Below, in pieces: positions 43,134-52,360 of a DNA stretch of 64,000 nt. Below the pieces are notes generated by a model that made no database searches, had not been told where the DNA came from, and saw only the letters and a program-made list of their open reading frames with translations. Made by a program: the position numbers and the translations under genes. Origin of the DNA: Pseudoduganella guangdongensis (GTDB lineage: Bacteria; Pseudomonadota; Gammaproteobacteria; Burkholderiales; Burkholderiaceae_D); assembly GCF_009857475.1 (NCBI RefSeq), contig NZ_WWCJ01000001.1:372001-436000 (forward strand), written 5' to 3'. How positions within the stretch are numbered: position 1 is the stretch's first letter; every line of letters begins with the position of its first letter.

Positions 43134-43586
43134 CTATTTTTTGTAAATGCCGGCTTCCAGCACGGCGTCGCCGACGCGCAGGATATAGGTGGTTTTCGGC
43201 TCGATCTTGCCGGTGGTGGGGTTCTTGTACATGTAGTCGACCCAGCCCTTGCCCTTTTTCGCGGCCAGCTCGATGATCTCGCGCCGGTACTTTTTGCCGC
43301 TGGCGTCCGGCACGTCGGTCAGGTCCTTGCCGACGATGGTGGGATTGACCGGATGCGCCAGCACGATGCCGCTGGCCAGGTCGCGGATATCGACGTACAG
43401 CGCGCCCTGGATGAAGTCCGGGTCCTTGGCCGCGACCTTCTCGATGAACTTGTCCTTGCCGTGCTGCTTGATGTAGGCGGCGCCTTTTTCCACCATGGCG
43501 ATGGCGTCTTTCTCGGTCGGTTCGTTGCTGGCATGCGCGGCGGCCATGGCCAGCACGATCAATGGTGCACTCAGGATGCGTTTCAT
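43134..43586 (-). CDS. Periplasmic single cache-domain protein
   Basis: A 150-aa exported protein with a signal peptide ([19 protein letters not shown]) and one cache (PAS-like) domain: helix, then [50 protein letters not shown] and a terminal [16 protein letters not shown]. Free-standing cache proteins bind small ligands and pass the signal to a membrane receptor. It lies 8 bases upstream of a chemoreceptor gene whose own sensor is a helical bundle, so a two-part sensing arrangement is likely. Confidence 0.85.
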   Translation of the reverse strand: MKRILSAPLIVLAMAAAHASNEPTEKDAIAMVEKGAAYIKQHGKDKFIEKVAAKDPDFIQGALYVDIRDLASGIVLAHPVNPTIVGKDLTDVPDASGKKYRREIIELAAKKGKGWVDYMYKNPTTGKIEPKTTYILRVGDAVLEAGIYKK

Positions 43587-43759
43587 TGCCGGACTCCTTG
43601 GTGGGGGATGGAGATGCCAATGTACTTCCGCGCGCGCAGGCGGGAATTGCGCAAACGCAAGCTCGTAGGATTTTTCCGGGCAAGTATTGAGATACGGCAA
43701 TAGGCGCTTTCCGAACCGGACCATCATGAAGTCCTAGCCCACCCCTTCAGGAGTACGCC

Positions 43760-45148
43760 ATGAGCGCCGCTGCCCAGCCCACGATCCAGCCCAAGTTCAA
43801 GCCCTACACCCGCCAGACCATTCGCCAGGCCCCGCAGTGGGACTTGCTGGCGCCGGAGCAGCAGGAGGCGGTGCAGGTGCTGTCGCACGTGCTGCCGTTC
43901 CGCACCAACCAATACGTGCTGGACCAGTTGATCGACTGGTCGAATATCCCCGACGACCCGATCTACCGGCTGGTGTTCCCGCACCGCGACATGCTGCCCG
44001 CGCACGAGTACTGGCAGCTGCGCGACCTGCTGCTGGTGAAGCAGGATGAGGCGGCGGCGCAGCAGCTGGTGCGGCAGATCCGCCTGCGCATGAATCCCCA
44101 CCCGGCCGGGCAGATGACGCACAACGTGCCGCGCGTGAACGATGCGCCGCTCAAGGGTTTGCAGCACAAGTACAAGGAGACGGTGTTGTTCTTCCCCAGC
44201 GCCGGCCAGACCTGCCACGCCTACTGCACCTTCTGCTTCCGCTGGCCGCAGTTTGTCGGCATGGACGATATGAAGTTCGATGCGCGCGAAACGGGCGAGC
44301 TGGTGGCGTACCTGAAAGCGCACCGCGACGTGACGGATGTGCTGATCACGGGCGGCGACCCGCTGATCATGAACACGCGCTCGCTGGAGGAGATCATCGC
44401 GCCCTTGCTGGGCGCGGGGCTGGAGCATATCCAGAACATCCGCATCGGCACCAAGTCGGTGTCGTACTGGCCGCAGCGTTTTGTCAGCGACCGCGATGCG
44501 GACGATCTGCTGCGCCTGTTCGAGCGGGTGGTGGCGGCGGGCAAGAACATGGCGGTCATGGGGCACTACAACCATGCGGTGGAGCTGCGGCAGGTGGTGG
44601 CGCAGCAGGCGGTCAAACGCATTGTGGGCACCGGCGCGACCTTGCGCATGCAGGGGCCGTTGATCCGGCATATCAATGAAGACCCGGCCAGCTGGGCCGA
44701 GCTGTGGCGCACCGGGGTGCGGCTGGGGGCGATTCCGTACTACATGTTCGTGGAGCGCGATACGGGACCGCGCGAGTACTTCCAGCTGCCGCTGGCGCGC
44801 GCGCACGAGGTGTTCCAGCAGGCGTACCAGATGGTGTCGGGACTGGCGCGCACGGTGCGCGGGCCTTCCATGAGCGCCTTTCCGGGCAAGGTAGTGATCG
44901 ACGGGGTGGCGCAGATTGGCGGGGAGAAGGTGTTCGCCTTGCAGTTCCTGCAGGCGCGCAATGCGGATTGGGTGCGTAAGCCGTTTTATGCCAAGTACGA
45001 TCCGGCGGCGACCTGGTTCGACCAGTTGCGGCCCGCCTTCGGGCGCGAAAAGTTCTTCTTCGAGGAGGAGGGACAGGGCATGCCGGAGGCCGGCCACGGG
45101 CCGCAGGTGACGGCGCTGCCGCGCCGCGTGATTCCGCTGGTGGCCTGA
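43760..45148 (+). CDS. KamA-family radical SAM aminomutase
   Basis: A 462-aa radical SAM enzyme of the lysine 2,3-aminomutase family. The [4Fe-4S] cluster motif CHAYCTFC has cysteines 152, 156 and 159; the SAM-binding GGDPL is at 198-202; the probable PLP lysine is in the AFPGKVVIDG loop near the C-terminus. Family members move an amino group with PLP and a 5'-deoxyadenosyl radical. It is longer than EpmB and closer to true aminomutases. It is followed after 10 bases by an MFS carrier and then a FAH-family gene, possibly one transcript. The substrate is unknown. Confidence 0.85.
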   Translation: MSAAAQPTIQPKFKPYTRQTIRQAPQWDLLAPEQQEAVQVLSHVLPFRTNQYVLDQLIDWSNIPDDPIYRLVFPHRDMLPAHEYWQLRDLLLVKQDEAAAQQLVRQIRLRMNPHPAGQMTHNVPRVNDAPLKGLQHKYKETVLFFPSAGQTCHAYCTFCFRWPQFVGMDDMKFDARETGELVAYLKAHRDVTDVLITGGDPLIMNTRSLEEIIAPLLGAGLEHIQNIRIGTKSVSYWPQRFVSDRDADDLLRLFERVVAAGKNMAVMGHYNHAVELRQVVAQQAVKRIVGTGATLRMQGPLIRHINEDPASWAELWRTGVRLGAIPYYMFVERDTGPREYFQLPLARAHEVFQQAYQMVSGLARTVRGPSMSAFPGKVVIDGVAQIGGEKVFALQFLQARNADWVRKPFYAKYDPAATWFDQLRPAFGREKFFFEEEGQGMPEAGHGPQVTALPRRVIPLVA

Positions 45149-45157
45149 GGCCGCGCC

Positions 45158-46537
45158 ATGCCTGCGTCAGCGTCCCGACCCGCAAGCAGCGGGCCGCCCG
45201 CCGCGCCCGCGCATGCGGACGGCGAGATCCACGCCGCGCTGGCGGTGTCGGTGCCGGTGCGCGGCGACTGGCGCGGGCGCTGGCTGGCGGCGCCGGGGCG
45301 CTGGTGGCGCGGGCGGGAGCGGGTGCCGGGCAGCCTGTCCGGGCCGGCCGCGCTGCTGCTGGTCTTCATCCCCTTCGCGCTGGGCCACTACCTTTCCTGG
45401 CTGCTGCGCAGCGTGAACGCCATGCTGGCGCCGCAGCTGGTGGCGCAGGCGGGACTGACATCGGCCGAACTGGGTCTGCTCACCAGCACCTACTTCCTCG
45501 CCTTCGCGCTGGCGCAACTGCCGGTCGGCATGGCGCTGGACCGCTACGGGCCGCGCCGCGTGCAATGCTGCCTGCTGCTGGTAGCCGCGCTCGGCACGCT
45601 GGCCTTCGCCGGCAGCCGCGACTTCGCCGGCATGGCGGTGGCGCGCGCCCTGATGGGGCTGGGCCTTGCGGGCTGCTTCATGGCCGCCATCAAAGCGCTC
45701 ACCACCTGGCTGCCCGCGCACAAGACGCCCTCGGTGCAAGGCTACCTGATCGCCGCCGGCGGCCTGGGCGCCGCCACCGCCACCTTGCCGGTGCGCCTGG
45801 CCCTGCACCACACCAGCTGGCAGTGGCTGATGATCGCTCTGGCCGCCTGCTGCATCGCGGTGGCGCTGCTGGTGCTGCTGCTCGCCCCCACGCCGCCGGC
45901 CGCCGCGCCGCGCCCCTTCAGCCGCGGCGCGCTGGCGCAAACCTTCGCCCACCCGGTGTTCCGCGAAACCGCGCTGCTGGTGCTGCTGCCGCATACCGTC
46001 TTTTTCGGCGTGCAGGGCCTGTGGGTCGCGCGCTGGATGGCCGACGTGCCGCGCTACGGCGAGGAAGCCATCGCCTGGCTGCTCTACCTTGGCATGGCGG
46101 CCGTGATCTTCGGCTCGATCGCGGTCGGCATGCTGGGTGAATGGGCCGCCCGGCGCGGTTGGCGCGCGCTCGATGTGGCGGCCGGCGGCGTGCTGCTGTT
46201 CGTGCTGCTGCAAGGCGCGTTTGCCAGCGGCTGGCGCCCGGCGCAGCAAATGCTGCCGGTGCTGTTCATGCTGGTCGGCTGCATCACCGGCATGGAATAC
46301 TCGATCATCGCGCAAGCCATGCCGCCAGCATTGACGGGGCGCGCTTCCACTTGCCTGAACCTTTTGATCTTCGCCGGCGCCTTCGCGGTGCAGGCCGGAT
46401 TCGGGCAGGTGCTCGGCTTGTGGCCGGCCTCGCCGCAGGGCCATTATCCTGCCGTTGCCTACCAATGCGCCTTCGGCTTGCTGCTGCTGATCCAGTTGCC
46501 GGGCCTGTGCCGCTACCTGCTCCGACGCTTCCGGTAA
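45158..46537 (+). CDS. MFS transporter
   Basis: A 459-aa membrane carrier with a cytoplasmic N-terminal tail of about 60 residues and then twelve predicted transmembrane helices. The loop 2-3 signature GMALDRYGPRRVQ and the RALMGLGLAGCFMAAIKAL segment mark the major facilitator superfamily. The direction and substrate cannot be read. The close spacing to the KamA-family gene suggests that it moves a related amino acid or metabolite. Confidence 0.85.
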   Translation: MPASASRPASSGPPAAPAHADGEIHAALAVSVPVRGDWRGRWLAAPGRWWRGRERVPGSLSGPAALLLVFIPFALGHYLSWLLRSVNAMLAPQLVAQAGLTSAELGLLTSTYFLAFALAQLPVGMALDRYGPRRVQCCLLLVAALGTLAFAGSRDFAGMAVARALMGLGLAGCFMAAIKALTTWLPAHKTPSVQGYLIAAGGLGAATATLPVRLALHHTSWQWLMIALAACCIAVALLVLLLAPTPPAAAPRPFSRGALAQTFAHPVFRETALLVLLPHTVFFGVQGLWVARWMADVPRYGEEAIAWLLYLGMAAVIFGSIAVGMLGEWAARRGWRALDVAAGGVLLFVLLQGAFASGWRPAQQMLPVLFMLVGCITGMEYSIIAQAMPPALTGRASTCLNLLIFAGAFAVQAGFGQVLGLWPASPQGHYPAVAYQCAFGLLLLIQLPGLCRYLLRRFR

Positions 46538-46567
46538 AATATCGCCTTCAACAAGAAGGAAGATGAA

Positions 46568-47413
46568 ATGAAACTGGTTCGTTATGGCCGTATCGGCAAA
46601 GAAAAACCCGGCCTGATCGATGAATTCGGCAAGCTGCGCGACCTGTCCGCTGAGATCGGCGACTTCGACGGCGACAACCTGTCCGACAAGGTGCTGCGCA
46701 AGCTGGCCAAGATCGATCCCGAAACCCTGCCCGTGGTGCGCGGCAATCCGCGCTTCGGCGTGCCGGTGGCCAGGGTGGGCAAGTTCATCGGCGTGGGCCT
46801 GAACTACGCCGACCACGCGGCGGAAGCGGGCCTGCCGATTCCGGCGGAACCGATCATCTTCATGAAGGCCATCACCTGCCTGTCCGGCGCGGACGACCCG
46901 ATCATGCTGCCGAAAGGCTCGAAGAAGACCGATTGGGAAGTGGAGCTGGGCGTGGTGATCGGCACCCGCGCGCGCAATGTCAGCGAGAAGGACGCGGAGA
47001 AGCATATCGCCGGCTACTGCGTGGTGAACGACGTGTCCGAGCGCGAGTTCCAACTGGAGAAGGGCGGCACCTGGGACAAGGGCAAGGGTTGCGACACTTT
47101 CGGTCCGGTCGGCCCGTGGCTGGTGACGCGCGACGAGGTGTGGGATGTGAATAAGCTTGACCTGTACCTGGAAGTGAACGACAAGCGCATGCAGACCGGC
47201 TGCACCGAGACCATGATCTTCAAGGTGCCGCAGCTGGTGGCTTACATCTCGCGCTTTATGACGCTGGAGCCGGGCGATATCATCGCCACCGGCACCCCGC
47301 CCGGGGTCGGCATGGCGCGCAAGCGTTACCTGAAGAAGGGCGACTTTGTGCGCCTTGGCATCGCCGGCTTGGGCGAGCAGCAGCAGGATGTGATCGGGTA
47401 CCAGGAGTTTTAA
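46568..47413 (+). CDS. Fumarylacetoacetate hydrolase family protein
   Basis: A 281-aa FAH-superfamily enzyme. Key parts are FIGVGLNYADHAAEAG, EPIIFMKAITCLSG, DWEVELGVVIG with the metal-binding acidic residues, DVSEREFQLEKGGTWDKGKG, and GDIIATGTPPGVGM. Members act as acylpyruvases, dehydratases or ureidoglycolate lyases in breakdown of aromatic or sugar acids. A strong AAGGAAG ribosome site lies before ATG 46568. The end overlaps the convergent aminotransferase gene by four bases. Confidence 0.88.
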   Translation: MKLVRYGRIGKEKPGLIDEFGKLRDLSAEIGDFDGDNLSDKVLRKLAKIDPETLPVVRGNPRFGVPVARVGKFIGVGLNYADHAAEAGLPIPAEPIIFMKAITCLSGADDPIMLPKGSKKTDWEVELGVVIGTRARNVSEKDAEKHIAGYCVVNDVSEREFQLEKGGTWDKGKGCDTFGPVGPWLVTRDEVWDVNKLDLYLEVNDKRMQTGCTETMIFKVPQLVAYISRFMTLEPGDIIATGTPPGVGMARKRYLKKGDFVRLGIAGLGEQQQDVIGYQEF

Positions 47414-48756
47414 CCTGGCCGCACGCGCGCCAGCGCCCGCTCCAAGCCATCGGCCAGGCGCGCCACGATCTGCTGCAAATCCGCCTCCGTCGCAATAAAC
47501 GGCGGCGCCAGCAGCACATGGTCGCCGCGCCGGCCGTCGATGGTGCCGCCCATCGGGTACACCATCAGCCCGCACTCCAGGCAGGCCTCCTTCACCGCCG
47601 CATGCACTTGCAAGTCGGGATCGAAAGGACGCTTGCCGTCCCGCTCCTGCACCAGCTCCAACGCCAGCAGCATGCCGCGCCCGCGGATGTCCCCCACATG
47701 CGGATGCATGGCGAATGCCTCGCGCAGCATGCGCCGGAAAGCCGCGCCGCGCACCGTCACCGCCCCCAGCAGGCAATCGCGCCGGATCACCTTCTGCACT
47801 GCGAGCGCCGCCGCCGCCGCCACCGGGTGGCCGACATAGGTATGCCCATGCTGGAACACCCCGCTGCCCGCGCGCAGGCGCTGCACCACATGGTCGCGCG
47901 CGATGACCGCGCCGATCGGCTGGTAGCCCGCGCCCAGGCCCTTGCCCAGCGCCACCAGGTCCGGCACCACGCCGTCCTGCTCGAACGCGTACAGGGTGCC
48001 GGTGCGCCCCATGCCGCACATGACTTCATCGGCGATCATCAGGATGCCGTACTTGTCGCATAGCGCGCGCACGCCCTTGAAGTAGCCGGGCGTGGGCGGC
48101 ACCGCGCCGCTGGTGGCGCCCACCACCGTCTCGGCGCAAAAGCCGATCACATGCTGCGGCCCCAGGTCGATGATCTTGGTTTCCAGCTCCTGCAGCAGGT
48201 TGGCGGTGTATTCATGCACGTCCTGCCCGGCGCGCCGCTCGCGGTATTCGAAGCAGGGCGAGACGCGCGCCACGTCCATCAGCAGCGGCTCGAAATGGCG
48301 GCGCCTGTACTCGTTGCCGCCCAGGGCCAGCGCGCCCAGCGTGTTGCCGTGGTAGCTCTGGCGGCGCGCGATGAAGACGCGCCGCTGCGTTTCGCCGTTC
48401 TCCACAAAATACTGGCGCGCCAGTTTGAGCGCCGCCTCGACCGCCTCCGAGCCGCCCGATACCAGGTAGGCATGGTTCAAGTCGCCCGGCGCATCCTGCG
48501 CCAGCCGGTCGCCCAGTTCCTCCGCCACCTCGGTGGTGAAGAAGGAGGTGTGCGCGTAGGCCGCCACTTTCAATTGCGCCTGCATGGCGGCCAGCACGTC
48601 CGGGTGGCCGTGGCCCAGCGAGGAGACGGCGGCGCCGCCGCTGGCATCCAGGTAGGTGTTGCCGGCGCTGTCGCGCACTTGCAGGCCGAAGGCGCAGACC
48701 GCGACCGGCGGCGTGCGGCGCAGGTCGCGGTGGATCAGGTGGGTGGGGTGGTGCAT
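47410..48756 (-). CDS. Class III PLP-dependent aminotransferase
   Basis: A 448-aa cytoplasmic aminotransferase of the aspartate aminotransferase family (class III, subgroup with omega-amino acid transaminases). Seen features are YLDASGGAAVSSLGHGHPDV, the LVSGGSEAVEAALKLARQYF segment, the PLP-binding IADEVMCGMGRTGT, the Schiff-base lysine in ALGKGLGAGYQPIGAV, and GRGMLLALELV. All are intact. The substrate may be an amine or omega-amino acid. A carboxymuconolactone-type gene is divergent. Confidence 0.88.
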   Translation of the reverse strand: MHHPTHLIHRDLRRTPPVAVCAFGLQVRDSAGNTYLDASGGAAVSSLGHGHPDVLAAMQAQLKVAAYAHTSFFTTEVAEELGDRLAQDAPGDLNHAYLVSGGSEAVEAALKLARQYFVENGETQRRVFIARRQSYHGNTLGALALGGNEYRRRHFEPLLMDVARVSPCFEYRERRAGQDVHEYTANLLQELETKIIDLGPQHVIGFCAETVVGATSGAVPPTPGYFKGVRALCDKYGILMIADEVMCGMGRTGTLYAFEQDGVVPDLVALGKGLGAGYQPIGAVIARDHVVQRLRAGSGVFQHGHTYVGHPVAAAAALAVQKVIRRDCLLGAVTVRGAAFRRMLREAFAMHPHVGDIRGRGMLLALELVQERDGKRPFDPDLQVHAAVKEACLECGLMVYPMGGTIDGRRGDHVLLAPPFIATEADLQQIVARLADGLERALARVRPG

Positions 48757-48851
48757 GGCGGCTCCTCGCTGATTGGTGGTTCAGCGACATTAGCGCGCAC
48801 CTTGCGCCGGCGTTTTGATTTTTGTCGCATCCTGTGCGACCATCGGCCGTC

Positions 48852-49403
48852 ATGAAAGAGCGACTTGGCCCGATTCCTGTGGTGGAAATGACGCCCGAGC
48901 AGCGCGCCGCCGCGCAGGCCGTGATCGACGGCCCGCGCGGCGCCTTATACGGGCCGTTCGTGCCGTTGCTGCGCAGCCCGGAGCTGATGTCCAGCGCGCA
49001 GCGCATGGGCGAATACCTGCGCTACCGCAGCGCGCTCGGCACCCGCCTGTCGGAGCTGGCCATCCTGGTCACGGCGCGCCAATGGGACCAGCAGGTGGAG
49101 TGGGCCATCCATGCCCCGATCGCGGCGCAGGAGGGCATTGCGCCAGCGGCCATCGACGCCATCGCCCAGCGCCGCGCGCCAGGCGGGCTGGCGCAAGACG
49201 AACAGGCGGTCTACGATTTTTGCATGGAGCTGCACACGCACAAGCGCGTCAGCGACGCCACCTGGCAGCGCGCCGTGGCGCTATTCGGAGAACACGGCGT
49301 GACCGACCTGGTGGGCCTGAACGGCTACTACACCTTGCTGGCCATGGTGATGAATGCGACGCAGTCGGCGCCGCCCGCATCGACGGCGGCGCCGCTGCCG
49401 TAG
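48852..49403 (+). CDS. Carboxymuconolactone decarboxylase family protein
   Basis: A 183-aa protein in the CMD/AhpD-like superfamily. It shows LSELAILVTARQWDQQVEWAIH (the helix that carries Cys in AhpD, here without CxxC), and LVGLNGYYTLLAMVMNATQ at the end. Lack of the cysteine pair fits the decarboxylase-like branch. ATG 48852 is chosen over a weak upstream alternative. The substrate is not known. Confidence 0.82.
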   Translation: MKERLGPIPVVEMTPEQRAAAQAVIDGPRGALYGPFVPLLRSPELMSSAQRMGEYLRYRSALGTRLSELAILVTARQWDQQVEWAIHAPIAAQEGIAPAAIDAIAQRRAPGGLAQDEQAVYDFCMELHTHKRVSDATWQRAVALFGEHGVTDLVGLNGYYTLLAMVMNATQSAPPASTAAPLP

Positions 49404-49415
49404 CCTTCGGGGCGT

Positions 49416-50264
49416 TTACAGGTTGCGCCCGATCCACTGCAGCATATCGTGCCAGATGCGGCGCACCTCGGCATCCGGCGGCATGGCCAGTGCATGCGGC
49501 AGTTCGATCGTGATCACCGGCACCTGCTTGTGGCGCCCGCTGTAGTTGCCGAGCGAGCCGGGATACACGCCGACGCTGCGGTACACCAGGCGCCCGAACT
49601 TGCTGGGCGGGTCGATATGACCGTCGAAATCGAGCACGCCGAACGGCGCATGGACCGACACGATCAGGTCGGGACGGAAGCGTTCGATAGTGTCGTTGAT
49701 CCAGCGGCTTTCCGGCTCCGACAGCGGTTTCTTGCCGGGGTAGCGGCGCGGGTCGCTGCGCGTCACCTTGGCCCAGTAGCGTGGCGCCTCCTGCTGCCAG
49801 CCGGGCGTGGGGAAGTTGCGGTTCAGGTCCACGCCGCGCGCGTTCACCCGTTGCGGCCTGGCGGCCAGCAGGCCGTCCGGATTGAGCAGCGGCGCCACCT
49901 TCCAGTGCATGGCCTGCGCGGCCGGCGTGTCCATCTGCTTGAGCCATTCGAACACCAGGGCGGAGGCGGTCAGCTCGTCGCCGTGGATGCCGCCCAGCAG
50001 CAGCACGCGCGGCGCGTCGGCCTTGGCCGGTGCGATGTCGCGCTCCAGGATCGGGAAGCCGCGGTGCGATTTGACGCCGCTCGGCGCCAACGCGCTCTGG
50101 CGGCATTCGGCGGCCGAGATATTGGGCAGGCGCGTGGCCAGCCGGTCGCACCAGGGCGCTTCCTGGGCCGGCTGGGGCGCGGCACCGGCGAGCGGCAGGC
50201 TGCTTGCCAGCAGGGCGGCGGCCAGCAACCGGCACCTTGGCGTGGTGGTTTTTTTGCGGATCAT
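49416..50264 (-). CDS. Exported M14-family zinc carboxypeptidase (MpaA-like)
   Basis: A 282-aa exported metallopeptidase. After a signal peptide (LLAAALLASSLPLAGA) comes the zinc motif GGIHGDELTASAL (His and Glu ligands), then LLNPDGLLAARPQRVNARGVDLNRNF with the substrate-binding Arg, a third ligand in SVHAPFGVLDFDG, and a catalytic Glu in VITIELPHAL. This order fits murein-peptide amidase A. It probably trims peptidoglycan peptides in the periplasm. ATG 50264 is preferred to the longer frame because the signal peptide starts there. Confidence 0.85.
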   Translation of the reverse strand: MIRKKTTTPRCRLLAAALLASSLPLAGAAPQPAQEAPWCDRLATRLPNISAAECRQSALAPSGVKSHRGFPILERDIAPAKADAPRVLLLGGIHGDELTASALVFEWLKQMDTPAAQAMHWKVAPLLNPDGLLAARPQRVNARGVDLNRNFPTPGWQQEAPRYWAKVTRSDPRRYPGKKPLSEPESRWINDTIERFRPDLIVSVHAPFGVLDFDGHIDPPSKFGRLVYRSVGVYPGSLGNYSGRHKQVPVITIELPHALAMPPDAEVRRIWHDMLQWIGRNL

Positions 50265-50309
50265 CCGGCTATTATGGATTGCGCCAGCGGGAAAACCATA
50301 AAAATTAAT

Positions 50310-50362
50310 TTGCACACTAACGATTTGTGCGCTATATTTCAGTCATGCGCTTAGCGCGCTAA
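50310..50362 (+). promoter_or_regulatory. Promoter and palindromic operator of the hydrolase/OhrR-like operon
   Basis: TTGCAC at 50310-50315 and TATATT at 50333-50338, with a 17-base spacer, form a good sigma70 promoter. A perfect 12-base palindrome TTAGCGCGCTAA lies at 50351-50362, right at the expected transcription start. It is well placed to be bound by the MarR/OhrR-type regulator encoded by the second gene of this unit, giving negative autoregulation. Confidence 0.6.
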
Positions 50363-50394
50363 CCATTAACGTACAAACCATAAGGAATGAAGCC

Positions 50395-51150
50395 ATGAAA
50401 TCGACCATCAAATCCGCCCTGTTCGCAGCTTCCCTGATCGCCGGTGCCGCCCTGGTGCCCGCCCATGCCGCCGAAGACACCACCGTGGTGCTGGTGCACG
50501 GCGCCTTCGCCGACGGCTCGGCCTGGAACAAGGTGATCCCACTGCTGCAAAAGCAGGGCGTGAAAGTGGTGTCGGTGCAGAACCCGCTGACCTCGCTGGC
50601 GGACGACGTGGCCTTTGCGCAGCGCGTGATCGACACCCAGACCGGCAAGGTGGTGCTGGTGGGCCACTCCTGGGGCGGCGCCGTGATCACTCAGGCCGGC
50701 AGCAGCGACAAGGTCAAGGCGCTGGTGTATGTGGCGGCATTCGCGCCGTCGGAAGGCGAGGTGATTGGCGAAGTGGGCAAGGACTTCCCGCTGCCGCCGG
50801 GTATCGCCAGCCTGAAGCCGGACGCGAATGGCTTCATCTACCTGTCGCCGGAATCGATGGCGGTCAATTTTGCGCAGGACCTGAAGCCGGCCGAGCATCG
50901 CCTGATGAGCGCGACCCAGGGTCCGATCAAGGCCAGCGCCTTCGGCGACAAGGTGACTTACGCGGCGTGGAAGAACAAGCCTAGCTACTACATCGTGGCC
51001 GACAAGGACCGCATGATCGACCCGGGTCTGCAAAAAGCCTTCGCCGCCAAGCTGGGCGCGACCACCACCACCCTGGCGGCCAGCCACGTGCCGATGGCGT
51101 CGCAGCCGGAGGCGGTGGCCAAGGTGATCCTGGCCGCAGCCAAGCGTTGA
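50395..51150 (+). CDS. Exported alpha/beta hydrolase
   Basis: A 251-aa hydrolase with a signal peptide (ALFAASLIAGAALVPAHA). The fold is compact: VVLVHGAFADGSAWNKVI (oxyanion loop), nucleophile GHSWGGAVI, an aspartate in IVADKDRMIDP and a histidine in AASHVPMA, a complete triad. Similar proteins form a salicylate-esterase-like group. A promoter with a palindromic operator precedes it and an OhrR-like regulator gene follows, so its expression is probably induced by an oxidant or a small ligand. Confidence 0.85.
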   Translation: MKSTIKSALFAASLIAGAALVPAHAAEDTTVVLVHGAFADGSAWNKVIPLLQKQGVKVVSVQNPLTSLADDVAFAQRVIDTQTGKVVLVGHSWGGAVITQAGSSDKVKALVYVAAFAPSEGEVIGEVGKDFPLPPGIASLKPDANGFIYLSPESMAVNFAQDLKPAEHRLMSATQGPIKASAFGDKVTYAAWKNKPSYYIVADKDRMIDPGLQKAFAAKLGATTTTLAASHVPMASQPEAVAKVILAAAKR

Positions 51151-51179
51151 GCATGGGAGGGCGTGTTAAAGTACGCGCC

Positions 51180-51617
51180 ATGGAAAACCGCACGCCCCCC
51201 ACGCTGGACCAGCACCTTTGCTTCAAGCTGTATTCGACTTCGCTGAAGATGACGCAGTTGTATAAGCCGCTGCTGGCGCCCCTCAACCTGACTTATCCGC
51301 AGTACCTGGTGATGGTGGTGCTGTGGGAGGAGGAGGGGTTGGGCATTAAAGGTGTGGCCGAGCGGCTGCAGCAGGATCCGGGCTCGATCACGCCGCTGGT
51401 CAAGCGGCTGGAAGCGGAGGGCTATGTTACGCGCGGGCGTTCGCCGGAGGATGAGCGTAACCTGGTGCTGACGTTGACCGACAAAGGACGCGCATTGCGT
51501 GCCGAGGGCTTGAAGGTGAGCGAGCAAATCGCCCATGCCTGCGCGATTTCGGTGGCCGATGTGGAAGGATTGGCGGCGGGGCTGGCTAAGCTAAACGGCA
51601 ACCTGCAAACCCGGTAA
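51180..51617 (+). CDS. MarR-family regulator of the OhrR type
   Basis: A 145-aa winged-helix regulator. The N-terminal LDQHLCFKLYSTSLKMTQLYK segment carries Cys14 at the place of the peroxide-sensing cysteine of OhrR. The DNA-binding part shows GVAERLQQDPGSITPLVKRLEAEG and a wing RGRSPEDERNLVLTLT. In OhrR the cysteine is oxidised by organic hydroperoxides, which releases DNA. ATG 51180 is chosen because it leads to the standard N-terminus. It is likely co-transcribed with the upstream hydrolase; no ohr gene is adjacent, which is unusual for OhrR. Confidence 0.85.
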   Translation: MENRTPPTLDQHLCFKLYSTSLKMTQLYKPLLAPLNLTYPQYLVMVVLWEEEGLGIKGVAERLQQDPGSITPLVKRLEAEGYVTRGRSPEDERNLVLTLTDKGRALRAEGLKVSEQIAHACAISVADVEGLAAGLAKLNGNLQTR

Positions 51618-51691
51618 ACCGGGGTACGGCCCAAGGGCCGGACCCCGCCTCGCGGCCATCCGGCTCGGGTCAGACCTGGCTTTGCCGGGGT

Positions 51692-52360
51692 TTACAGCAG
51701 CACTTTCTTCAGCCAAGCCGAAACATCCCGCACCTCCTCCGCACAAGCCGAGTGCTGCATCGGATACTCATGCCACTCGATCTTGTAGCCCAGCTGCGCC
51801 AGCAGGTCGCGCGAAGCGGTCGCGCGGCCGAACGGAATCACCGGGTCCATCGTGCCGTGCACCATAAAAATCGGCGTCTCCTGGTTCGCAGGGTGGCGCT
51901 CAGCGGCCACCTTATCCGCCAGCGGCACATAGCCGGACAAGCACATCAAGCCCGCCAGCTTCTGCGAATAGCGCAAGCCCGCCTGCAAGGTCATGGCACA
52001 GCCCTGCGAGAAACCGCCCAGCACAATGCGGTGCGCCGGCACGCCGCGCGCGATCTCGCGCTCGATCAGCGCCTCGACCAGGATCTGCGACTCGCGCAAG
52101 CCCTTCTCATCCTCCTGGCGGCCCAGGTCCGTGTGCACAATGTCGTACCAAGAACGCATGACATAGCCGCCGTTAATGGTGACCGGCATCTGGTTCGCAT
52201 GCGGGAAGATAAAGCGGATGCCCGGCAGGCCTTGCAGGTCCAGCTCATTGACGATCGGCGCCCAGCCCTCGCCGCTGTCGCCCAGGCCGTGCATCCAGAT
52301 CACGGAAACTTGCGGGTTCGGCGCGGTATCGATGACGATGGAGTCGAGCAGGTGGGTCAT
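51692..52360 (-). CDS. Carboxylesterase/phospholipase-type hydrolase
   Basis: A 222-aa cytoplasmic esterase of the YpfH/carboxylesterase 2 family. It shows VIWMHGLGDSGEGWAPIV, IRFIFPHANQMPVTINGGYVMRSWYD, the nucleophile GGFSQGCAMT, an aspartate in HGTMDPVIPF and a C-terminal histidine in MQHSA. The start ATG 52360 overlaps the mog stop by four bases, so it is coupled to mog. The physiological ester is unknown. Confidence 0.9.
   Translation of the reverse strand: MTHLLDSIVIDTAPNPQVSVIWMHGLGDSGEGWAPIVNELDLQGLPGIRFIFPHANQMPVTINGGYVMRSWYDIVHTDLGRQEDEKGLRESQILVEALIEREIARGVPAHRIVLGGFSQGCAMTLQAGLRYSQKLAGLMCLSGYVPLADKVAAERHPANQETPIFMVHGTMDPVIPFGRATASRDLLAQLGYKIEWHEYPMQHSACAEEVRDVSAWLKKVLL

Noticed and set aside
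51180..51617. Naming the regulator ohrR outright
   Set aside because: The cysteine and fold fit, but there is no ohr neighbour, so only an OhrR-like call is justified.
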